Part shown: positions 1 to 4,585 of the stretch, piece by piece
Layout of the letters: the number at the start of each line of letters is the position of its first letter
Numbering within the stretch: position 1 is the stretch's first letter
NCBI GenBank assembly: GCA_947458525.1
Contig: CANHAG010000091.1
Coordinates: 1-5,959 of the forward strand
Length of the DNA stretch: 5,959 bases
From: Rhodospirillaceae bacterium
Lineage (GTDB): Bacteria > Pseudomonadota > Alphaproteobacteria > Rickettsiales > UBA3002
Direction of reading: 5' to 3'
Notes under the pieces: model-generated
Told to the model about the DNA's origin: nothing
Databases searched by the model: none
Seen by the model: only the letters and a program-made list of their open reading frames with translations
Translations under genes and position numbers: made by a program

Positions 1-419
1 CCGATACGTGCCATGGCCTCGCCAAATAACTGGCGGTTTTCCGCCTTGTTGATGGATTCCAGCCGGGCGCCAATCAGTTCAACCCCATATGTGTCGAGCA
101 CGCCCGATTCCGCCAGCGCCTTGGCGCAGTTGAGCGCCGTCTGCCCGCCCATGGTGGGCAGCAATGCGTCAGGGCGCTCTTTGGCGATAATTTTTTCGAC
201 AAATTCAGGCGTAATCGGCTCGATATAGGTGGCATCCGCCAGCTCCGGATCGGTCATGATGGTGGCCGGGTTTGAATTCACCAGAATCACCCGGTACCCT
301 TCCGCTTTCAGGGTCTTGACGGCTTGCGTGCCCGAATAATCAAACTCGCAGGCCTGACCAATCACAATCGGCCCCGCGCCGATGATAAGGATAGAGTGTA
401 TGTCGCTACGTTTAGGCAC
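1..419 (-). CDS. carB: Carbamoyl-phosphate synthase large subunit, N-terminal 139 codons (cut by window edge)
   Basis: CarB makes carbamoyl phosphate from bicarbonate, two ATP and ammonia channelled from CarA, feeding pyrimidine and arginine synthesis in the cytoplasm. The minus-strand translation starts [20 protein letters not shown] and continues with [10 protein letters not shown] (about residues 21-30), the [13 protein letters not shown] block (about 47-59) and [13 protein letters not shown]. These are the diagnostic N-terminal pre-ATP-grasp motifs of CarB. The family is about 1,070 residues, so only about 13% is present and the gene runs off the left edge. I chose the GTG at 419-417 because it gives the canonical MPKR start; no other start lies close to it except a TTG two codons earlier. 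No strong Shine-Dalgarno is visible, and the start overlaps the end of the preceding HEPN gene by 8 nt, so translational coupling is likely (inference). Identity is very secure; the exact start is slightly less so. Confidence 0.96.
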   Translation of the reverse strand, partial: MPKRSDIHSILIIGAGPIVIGQACEFDYSGTQAVKTLKAEGYRVILVNSNPATIMTDPELADATYIEPITPEFVEKIIAKERPDALLPTMGGQTALNCAKALAESGVLDTYGVELIGARLESINKAENRQLFGEAMARI

Positions 420-858
420 GGTCAATCCATTTATCGTAAGGGGTGTTGTCGATATAATTTGTTTTGATATGCGCTAATACGCGCTGCATTTCAGGCAGAT
501 AATCATTGCATACGCGTATGGCGACGATGGTGGCGATGTTGCGGTCATATTCATGCGAGGTCACATTACGATCCTCGCGCATCTGCTCCCACATGGCACG
601 GTCTTTCAACCAGCCTGCTGCCCCTGCTTCTGCGATCGCCTCATAGGCAGTGCGCACGCTGCTGCGGGGTTTACCGCGCATGATATGAATTTTACGAAAC
701 AGCTTCCACAAAAGTTCATAGCTGAACTCAAACCGCTGAATCAATGCGTCCCGAATTATTTCATCGGGTTCAGCGATATATTTTGTGACGACCTCGCCAA
801 GTCGGGCGAGCGCCTCGCCTGTTTGCTGATATCCGCGATCGATCACGTCTTTATCCAT
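412..858 (-). CDS. HEPN-domain protein, HI0074/HepT-like (nucleotidyltransferase substrate-binding; putative RNase toxin)
   Basis: A 148-residue protein predicted to be all-helical. Visible motifs are [16 protein letters not shown] (about 42-57), typical of the HI0074 / nucleotidyltransferase substrate-binding family, [12 protein letters not shown] (about 68-79), and [12 protein letters not shown] (94-105). The last contains an exact RX4HXY motif: R97, H102, Y104. In characterised MntA/HepT pairs, R and H form the HEPN RNase centre, and the tyrosine is the residue AMP-modified by the MNT partner to silence the toxin. Start: ATG 858-856 gives [10 protein letters not shown], the usual family N-terminus, with AAAGGA about 11 nt upstream; it overlaps the MNT stop by 8 nt. 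A longer reading from 924 would overlap the MNT gene by 74 nt and is unlikely. The stop (TAA 414-412) lies inside the carB start. The 3' half is more AT-rich by eye than carA (about 35-45% GC in several 60-nt lines versus about 55%), hinting at separate acquisition. It could instead be a substrate-binding partner with no toxicity; the sequence cannot decide. Confidence 0.88.
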   Translation of the reverse strand: MDKDVIDRGYQQTGEALARLGEVVTKYIAEPDEIIRDALIQRFEFSYELLWKLFRKIHIMRGKPRSSVRTAYEAIAEAGAAGWLKDRAMWEQMREDRNVTSHEYDRNIATIVAIRVCNDYLPEMQRVLAHIKTNYIDNTPYDKWIDRA

Positions 859-1153
859 GGCGGTAAAGTTCCTTTTTATCCCTATCAATCTGCGCCTTAA
901 AGCCCGTATCCGTAATTGCATCATAGCGCGTCACGGTGATGGGTACGAGCAGTTCTTCCGTCGCGACGGCGTCGCGCACTTCGTCCCATTGCTCGCGCGT
1001 TGCTTTCGGACATAAAACTGCCAGATCAATATCCGACCAGTCATCATGATCCCCGCGTGCACGCGAGCCATAAAGATAAATCGCCTCCACAAACGTCAAC
1101 GCCCTGAGCTTGACAAAGAAACCATAGCTGGTGATGTCGGATGGTTGAGGCAT
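851..1153 (-). CDS. Minimal nucleotidyltransferase (MNT), MntA/HI0073-like putative antitoxin
   Basis: A 100-residue protein with the core of the DNA polymerase beta-type nucleotidyltransferase fold. The signature YLYGSRARGDHDDWSDIDLAV (about 26-46) fits GSX10DXD exactly: G29 and S30 bind the nucleotide triphosphate, and D41 and D43 coordinate metal. MntA enzymes transfer AMP from ATP to a tyrosine of the partner HEPN protein. The third catalytic carboxylate, normally in a later strand (pattern PxxVDV), is not obvious: the equivalent stretch reads LVPITVTRYDAI, with Thr75 near the expected Asp; D78 is a possible substitute. Length is normal for the family. Start ATG 1153-1151 overlaps the carA stop in a TGATG junction, and the stop overlaps the HEPN start by 8 nt, so it is translated as part of the car operon. 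No strong Shine-Dalgarno is seen, consistent with reinitiation (inference). Family is certain; an antitoxin role is inferred from the pairing. Confidence 0.88.
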   Translation of the reverse strand: MPQPSDITSYGFFVKLRALTFVEAIYLYGSRARGDHDDWSDIDLAVLCPKATREQWDEVRDAVATEELLVPITVTRYDAITDTGFKAQIDRDKKELYRHG

Positions 1154-2361
1154 CAGGCGGCTCGCTTTTGCTGGTGCATCATGGTGACAAACCGCGCAAA
1201 TAAATATTGTGAATCTTGTGGGCCGGGGGAGGCTTCGGGGTGACCCTGCACCGAAAAGATGGGCAGCGCGCGGTGGCGGATGCCTTGGATGGTGCCGTCA
1301 AACAGCGAGCGGTGGGTGACTTCAACCTCCGGCGGCAGCCCGGAATCGCTGATAGCGAAGCCGTGATTCTGCGAAGTGATTTCGACCCTGCCGGTCGCCA
1401 GATCTTTCACCGGATGGTTAGCCCCCCGGTGCCCCTGGCGCATTTTTTCGGTACGGCAGCCAAGCGCAATCCCAAGCATCTGGTGCCCAAGGCATATGCC
1501 AAAGATCGGCAGGCCGGTTTTCAGCAAACTGCGAATGACGGGGACAGCATAGCTGCCGGTCGCCGCCGGGTCGCCCGGGCCGTTGCTTAAAAACACCCCG
1601 TCAGGCTTATGCGCGAGAATTTCCTCCGCCGTGCTGGTCGCGGGGACAACCGTCACCTGACAACCGGCGGAGGTCAGCGAGCGCAGGATGTTACGCTTGA
1701 CGCCATAATCAATAGCCACGACGTGGAAATGGTGGTGCGTGGCGGGTGATGTGTGGTGCATAGGAGTGAGTGCCCAGCACGCCGCTTTCCACTCATAATG
1801 TTCTTTCGTAGTCACATGCGCCGCCAGTTCAAGCCCGTTCATATCGGGTGCCATCGCAAGCGCCTTTTCTGCCTTTTCACGCGCCAGCTGCCACGCGCCC
1901 TGCGCCACAAATCCGATCGCGCAATTCTGCGCGCCAGATGTGCGGATATGGCGCGTCAGCGCCCGCGTATCAACGCCGGTGATGCCGGTGATGCCGCGCT
2001 GTTTCAGCCAGTCATCAAGATGTGCCGTGGCGCGGAAATTGGAAGGCTCACTAATCGCCTCGCGCAGTATCAGCCCGCATGCGCCAAAAGACGTGCTGCG
2101 TGATGCTTCACGCGCCACAATTTCCCCCGACTCTACATCCTCGGCGTTACACCCTACATTGCCGATATGGGGAAAGGTGAAACAGATGACCTGCCCGGTA
2201 TAGGACGGATCGGTCAGAATTTCCTGATAGCCCGTCATCGAAGTGTTGAAGCAGATCTCGCCGCTGGTGGCGCCTTCTTTGCCGATGCCATAGCCGGAAA
2301 ACACCGACCCATCCGCAAGCACAAGCGCGGCATTGGGCGGGTTCACAAAGGGCCTGATCAT
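1153..2361 (-). CDS. carA: Carbamoyl-phosphate synthase small (glutaminase) subunit
   Basis: CarA hydrolyses glutamine and passes ammonia to CarB. The 402-residue protein (E. coli about 382) has the CarA-specific N-terminal domain (LVLADGSVFSGYGIG, GEICFNTSMTGYQEILTDPS, FPHIGNVGCN, GITGVDTRALTRHIR). This is followed by a class I glutamine amidotransferase domain: VVAIDYGVKRNILR, FLSNGPGDP, nucleophile Cys290 in FGICLGHQ, and His374/Glu376 in VQGHPEASPGP. The catalytic triad is intact. The linker between domains has an unusual His-rich stretch (MHHTSPATHHHFHVV). Start: ATG 2361 has a strong GTGGAG Shine-Dalgarno (2374-2369) with 7-nt spacing; the alternative TTG at 2385 would place that site inside the gene. 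It is first in an apparent operon with the MNT, HEPN and carB genes; its stop TGA 1155-1153 shares one base with the MNT ATG. I saw no pyrimidine- or arginine-type attenuator in the 76-nt upstream gap. Identity is very secure. Confidence 0.97.
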   Translation of the reverse strand: MIRPFVNPPNAALVLADGSVFSGYGIGKEGATSGEICFNTSMTGYQEILTDPSYTGQVICFTFPHIGNVGCNAEDVESGEIVAREASRSTSFGACGLILREAISEPSNFRATAHLDDWLKQRGITGITGVDTRALTRHIRTSGAQNCAIGFVAQGAWQLAREKAEKALAMAPDMNGLELAAHVTTKEHYEWKAACWALTPMHHTSPATHHHFHVVAIDYGVKRNILRSLTSAGCQVTVVPATSTAEEILAHKPDGVFLSNGPGDPAATGSYAVPVIRSLLKTGLPIFGICLGHQMLGIALGCRTEKMRQGHRGANHPVKDLATGRVEITSQNHGFAISDSGLPPEVEVTHRSLFDGTIQGIRHRALPIFSVQGHPEASPGPQDSQYLFARFVTMMHQQKRAA

Positions 2362-2368
2362 CCGGTAG

Positions 2369-2374
2369 CTCCAC
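2369..2374 (-). promoter_or_regulatory. Shine-Dalgarno site of carA
   Basis: GTGGAG on the minus strand, 7 nt before the ATG at 2361. It decides the start in favour of MIRPFVNPP over the TTG at 2385. Confidence 0.75.
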
Positions 2375-2393
2375 AAAGCAGACAAACGCGCGA

Positions 2394-2422
2394 CACTTAC
2401 GGAGTCACGGCCGACTAGTCAA
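2394..2422 (-). promoter_or_regulatory. Weak candidate promoter for the carA operon
   Basis: On the minus strand TTGACT (2422-2417, 5 of 6 matches to a sigma70 -35) is followed, after 17 nt, by TAAGTG (2399-2394), a poor -10. This would start RNA near 2387, about 25 nt before the carA ATG. The -35 overlaps an 8-bp palindrome GACTAGTC (2413-2420). No terminator separates carA from the prepilin gene, so read-through is an alternative. Confidence 0.3.
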
Positions 2423-2437
2423 GGGATAAGGTAAGAT

Positions 2438-3319
2438 TTAAAAAAGACGAGAAAATATAACTGCGCACGCTATATTGCTACTGCTTAAAAGATAGCTTGC
2501 AGTATAGTCCGTCGCGCTGGAAGAATTGGTGCATGTACCTCTATAACCATCCCATACCCTTCCTGAGGCCGGTCTTCCATCATCTAATTTGGTATCAATA
2601 TTCCATGCTTCTTCCGGTCTGAGAACAACACCGCCATTTATGTTTGTAAGCAGATACATATGACCATATTCCTGAACAAAAAAATCCGGGTGACTAGTAT
2701 CAGCTTGATGGCCATAATGAACTTCCCGCCAATGGCCGTTGGAGAGCTTTGAAGCAGGGCTTACGAGTGTGACTGGTGTCGAGGTGATAATGCCACTAAA
2801 ATTACCTTCAATCAATCCAGCGGCCGCCAAATGTTCCCAGTATCTTGCCTGCTCGTGGGTCAAATAATCAATCCTTCCACTCCCATCGCCATTACAGGTG
2901 GGCGTACCAGTATCGGTATCCGTAGCGGGCGTTACACACTGTCCGCTTCCGCCGCCAACTCGCCCCCAAAACGCGGTAGCATTCGGCATGTCGCCGGGTA
3001 GGGAAAAATACTTGTCGCGTAAGGTCTGGGTGGCACCAACATATCGCTGATATTCAGTGGTGACGGCGCGCAGCTCCGCCGCGCGGATGAGGGATTGGCC
3101 GGACATGATTCCCCCCACCAGCAGGCCAAGAATGACCAGCACAATCGCAAGCTCGATGAGCGAGAAGCCAGCCGCTACAACTCTCCCACCCGGAGAGGTC
3201 GAATTTCGTCTTTCGAAATTCGGGTGAGGGCAGGAGGTGGGGAGGCACGCCCTCACCCGTCTCGCGTTGCTCGCCGACCTCTCCCACCGGGAGAGGTGAA
3301 GAAGCGCCGATTGCCGCAA
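2438..3319 (-). CDS. Type IV prepilin/pseudopilin-like protein, downstream paralogue (start uncertain, possibly disrupted)
   Basis: The class III prepilin signal is clear: AAG|FSLIELAIVLVILGLLVGG, with Gly at -1, Phe +1 at nt 3166-3164, Glu +5 and a hydrophobic N-terminal helix that anchors the subunit in the inner membrane before assembly. The mature part is 242 residues with KYFSLPGDMPNATAFWG (53-68), a Ca-loop-like NGDGSGRI (92-99), RPEEAWNIDTKLDDG (183-197) and four Cys (77, 91, 212, 234), the last two resembling a pilin D-region disulfide pair. It is a paralogue of the gene just upstream: the first 31 mature residues are identical. The start is the problem. The longest reading begins at a TTG (3319) without a convincing Shine-Dalgarno; a GTG exists at about 3256. 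The good Shine-Dalgarno and ATG at 3405 is in another frame that stops at 3253, so repeats or an indel have separated start from body. The conserved reading frame down to TAA 2440-2438 suggests expression or very recent disruption. Role (type II secretion pseudopilin, minor pilin or competence-like) is not resolvable. Confidence 0.75.
   Translation of the reverse strand: MRQSALLHLSRWERSASNARRVRACLPTSCPHPNFERRNSTSPGGRVVAAGFSLIELAIVLVILGLLVGGIMSGQSLIRAAELRAVTTEYQRYVGATQTLRDKYFSLPGDMPNATAFWGRVGGGSGQCVTPATDTDTGTPTCNGDGSGRIDYLTHEQARYWEHLAAAGLIEGNFSGIITSTPVTLVSPASKLSNGHWREVHYGHQADTSHPDFFVQEYGHMYLLTNINGGVVLRPEEAWNIDTKLDDGRPASGRVWDGYRGTCTNSSSATDYTASYLLSSSNIACAVIFSRLF
3074..3169 (-). repeat. Near-identical prepilin N-helix DNA, copy 1 (copy 2 at 4100-4195)
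   Basis: The 96 bases encoding the GFSLIELAI helix through the IRAAE region align without gaps to 4100-4195 (constant offset 1026), with only about six or seven differences by eye. The rest of the two genes has diverged much more, and the copies resemble each other again in the short repeat blocks farther upstream. Recent duplication, gene conversion or strong constraint could each explain this. Confidence 0.7.
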
Positions 3320-3376
3320 GGCTTCTTACGGCCAGATCCCTTACCGCGCAGGCGGGAACCACGCGGGGATGACAGG
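3181..3376. repeat. Cluster of GC-rich palindromes in the leader region of the downstream prepilin gene
   Basis: Successive inverted repeats are visible. They are: CTCTCC/GGAGAG at 3181-3186 and 3192-3197; GAATTTCG/CGAAATTC at 3201-3208 and 3214-3221; an 11-bp perfect stem CGGGTGAGGGC/GCCCTCACCCG at 3221-3231 and 3249-3259 with a 17-nt loop; a 9-bp stem ACCTCTCCC/GGGAGAGGT at 3277-3285 and 3289-3297 with a 3-nt loop; and AAGAAGC/GCTTCTT at 3299-3305 and 3321-3327. A GCGGGGATGACAG block at 3363-3375 closes the cluster. It resembles dispersed intergenic palindromic repeats of proteobacteria rather than coding DNA. It lies exactly between a good start signal (3405) and the conserved prepilin motif (3166). 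Confidence 0.8.
3222..3242. repeat. 21-bp exact direct repeat, copy 1 (copy 2 at 4290-4310)
   Basis: A GGGTGAGGGCAGGAGGTGG-type block is identical over 21 positions at 3222-3242 and 4290-4310, in the same position relative to each prepilin gene. On the transcribed strand it reads CACCTCCTGCCCTCACCC. Confidence 0.85.
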
Positions 3377-3405
3377 CGGGAGGTAATTGATAAATGCCGG
3401 GTCAT
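3253..3405 (-). pseudogene. Orphaned 5' end of the downstream prepilin gene (out-of-frame leader)
   Basis: A strong Shine-Dalgarno AGAGGAAG (3419-3412) sits 6 nt before ATG 3405, 37 nt after the stop of the upstream prepilin gene. This is the expected place for the second gene of the operon to begin. The reading frame (MTRHLSITSR, then Arg/Gly/Ser-rich sequence) enters the palindromic repeats and ends at TGA 3255-3253. It is one base out of phase with the prepilin frame, which itself has a TAA at 3328-3326, so crossing is only possible between about 3325 and 3256. Likely the original start, cut off by repeat insertion or an indel; a short independent peptide or an assembly error cannot be excluded. 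Confidence 0.5.
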
Positions 3406-3442
3406 GGAAAACTTCCTCTGAACCTCTGAGAAAATCATCTCC

Positions 3443-4459
3443 TCACATTTGCAGCATATACATGATGAAACAGGCTGGCGAGGTGTTCGCAAGATTATAA
3501 GTAGTGCCGGAAGTGGCATGGCAGTTAGTGACAGTCTTGCTAGTCCTCATGATGCCAGTCGCCGGTATTCCATCATCAAGCTTGGTATCAAGATTCCACA
3601 TTTCCTCAGGTTCTAGAATCTGCCCCGACATATCGGCATTTGCATTACCACCAAAAAATAGAAAGTTCCCATATGGTCCAACAAACCAATTCGCATCCGT
3701 TGTACTGGTGACTGGGAATAAAAAACCAAAAGAAAACCCGGAGTTACTCATTTTACCTGCCGGAACATTCACCCCCGATTGTGAGCATCCAACAGGAGTG
3801 CAGGCTTTGATGCCGGTATAATTACCTTCCACCAGACCGGCATTGGCCAGATGCTTCCATGCATGAAAATATTCACTCCAGGTAGTGCCTGCATCCATTG
3901 AAGTGATCTGACCGTTTCCATCACCATCGCATGTTGCCTGCGTGCTGCTGGAGGTGGTGCGGCAGGTGGCAGGCGTGGCGTTCACCGCGCCCCAGAAGGC
4001 GGTGGCGTTGCGCATATCGCCGGGGAGGGCAAAATATTTATCGCGGAAGGTTGTAACCGCAGCCTGATAATTTCCCAGTTGGGTGCTAACACTCCGCATC
4101 TCCGCCGCGCGGATGAGGGATTGGCCCGACATGATGCCCCCCACCAGCAGGCCGAGAATGACCAGCACAATGGCAAGTTCGATGAGTGAGAAGCCGGCCA
4201 TACGTGTCACCCCGTCGCATGACGGGGTCTGGTCTGATGGGGAAAACCGGATGCCGTCATGAAGACGGCATGACAGGGCTGCGGATTCTGGGTGAGGGCA
4301 GGAGGTGGGGGAGAGGCTCTTATTTTCGGTCAGCCCCGCGACTCGTAGCGAAGCGGAGAGAGGCGGGGATGACAGATGGGCGCACGGTACCTGAACCATC
4401 ACCACCCCGCCGGAAACAGGAGATTCAGGGGCGGACGTAAAAGACTCGGTCTGGTACAT
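3443..4459 (-). CDS. Type IV prepilin/pseudopilin-like protein, upstream paralogue with a repeat-bearing leader
   Basis: The prepilin peptidase site is TRMAG|FSLIELAIVL, with Phe +1 at nt 4192, Glu +5 and an uncharged helix of about 25 residues. The mature protein is 249 residues: KYFALPGDMRNATAFWG (53-68), a Cys pair (77, 88), DGDGNGQI (89-96, a calcium-loop-like pattern), HAWKHLANAGLVEGNYTG, EPEEMWNLDTKLDDGIPATG, and C-terminal Cys 224/241, plausible as a D-region disulfide. Three starts are possible. ATG 4459 has AAGG 7 nt upstream and a good promoter about 40 nt farther up, and gives an 89-residue leader built largely from repeat DNA. ATG 4399 is internal. ATG 4201 gives only MAG before the cleavage point but has GGGGTGA 5 nt upstream, supplied by a palindrome. 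I list the longest because its signals are best, yet the conserved gene may begin at 4201. It precedes its paralogue by 37 nt (to the ATG at 3405), suggesting one operon. It would be inserted in the inner membrane and processed to a pilus or pseudopilus subunit; the machine is not identifiable here. Confidence 0.85.
   Translation of the reverse strand: MYQTESFTSAPESPVSGGVVMVQVPCAHLSSPPLSASLRVAGLTENKSLSPTSCPHPESAALSCRLHDGIRFSPSDQTPSCDGVTRMAGFSLIELAIVLVILGLLVGGIMSGQSLIRAAEMRSVSTQLGNYQAAVTTFRDKYFALPGDMRNATAFWGAVNATPATCRTTSSSTQATCDGDGNGQITSMDAGTTWSEYFHAWKHLANAGLVEGNYTGIKACTPVGCSQSGVNVPAGKMSNSGFSFGFLFPVTSTTDANWFVGPYGNFLFFGGNANADMSGQILEPEEMWNLDTKLDDGIPATGIMRTSKTVTNCHATSGTTYNLANTSPACFIMYMLQM
4204..4385. 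repeat. Cluster of GC-rich palindromes in the leader region of the upstream prepilin gene
   Basis: Inverted repeats include ACCCCGTC/GACGGGGT (4209-4216 and 4221-4228, 4-nt loop) and ATGCCGTC/GACGGCAT (4251-4258 and 4264-4271, 5-nt loop). CCCCGC/GCGGGG also pairs across 4334-4339 and 4363-4368. Between them lies the 21-bp block shared with 3222-3242. Each palindrome is associated with a TGTCAT(C/G)CCG-like sequence on the minus strand, suggesting several related dispersed repeat units arranged head to tail. The whole stretch is open in the prepilin frame, but GC-rich DNA of this kind is open in several frames here, so openness alone does not prove translation. Confidence 0.75.
4290..4310. repeat. 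21-bp exact direct repeat, copy 2 (copy 1 at 3222-3242)
   Basis: Identical over 21 positions to the block in the other prepilin leader. A second short match, GCGGGGATGACAG, occurs at 4363-4375 and 3363-3375, in the same order in both genes but at different spacing. The blocks therefore look like parts of a composite element with indels between them. Confidence 0.85.
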
Positions 4460-4462
4460 GGG

Positions 4463-4496
4463 ATTGCCTTATGAAAACAGGATGAAAACAGGCAAT
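4463..4496 (-). promoter_or_regulatory. 5' UTR hairpin and 11-bp tandem repeat over the prepilin ribosome-binding site
   Basis: On the plus strand ATGAAAACAGG occurs twice in perfect tandem (4471-4481, 4482-4492). Flanking it, ATTGCC (4463-4468) and GGCAAT (4491-4496) are complementary. In the minus-strand transcript they would form a 6-bp stem with a 22-nt loop whose 3' arm contains the GG of the AAGG Shine-Dalgarno for ATG 4459. This could damp translation or bind a regulator. It is short and could also be chance. Confidence 0.4.
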
Positions 4497-4508
4497 AAAA
4501 GCAAATTT

Positions 4509-4537
4509 ATTATAGCCGAAATCGCCTATTTTTCCAA
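4509..4537 (-). promoter_or_regulatory. Sigma70-type promoter for the prepilin genes
   Basis: On the minus strand TTGGAA (4537-4532) and a perfect TATAAT (4514-4509) are separated by exactly 17 nt. RNA would start near 4502, giving a UTR of about 43 nt before ATG 4459. It sits in the AT-rich gap after the phosphomannomutase stop, where a new transcription unit is expected. Confidence 0.7.
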
Positions 4538-4585
4538 GAGGAAACTACACGCCAACCCTATTCACAATCTCTCGCCGGCTTTTGG

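Noticed and set aside
859..924. Longer HEPN gene starting at 924
   Set aside because: The extra 22 residues are Arg-rich without family support and would overlap the MNT gene by 74 nt; the ATG at 858 gives the usual compact protein.
2361..2385. TTG 2385 as the carA start
   Set aside because: ATG 2361 has a well-spaced GTGGAG site, and the extra residues MSALWSYR are not part of the CarA pattern.
2436..2450. T-run at the end of the downstream prepilin gene as an intrinsic terminator
   Set aside because: TTTTTT on the minus strand is not preceded by a GC-rich stem; it includes the stop codon context.
3253..3328. Programmed -1 frameshift joining the 3405 start to the prepilin body
   Set aside because: No convincing X XXY YYZ slippery heptamer is seen in the overlap of the two open frames; an indel or alternative start is simpler.
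3181..4385. CRISPR array or insertion sequence
   Set aside because: Repeats are irregular palindromes with no constant spacer length, and there is no transposase or cas gene. They fit dispersed palindromic elements better.
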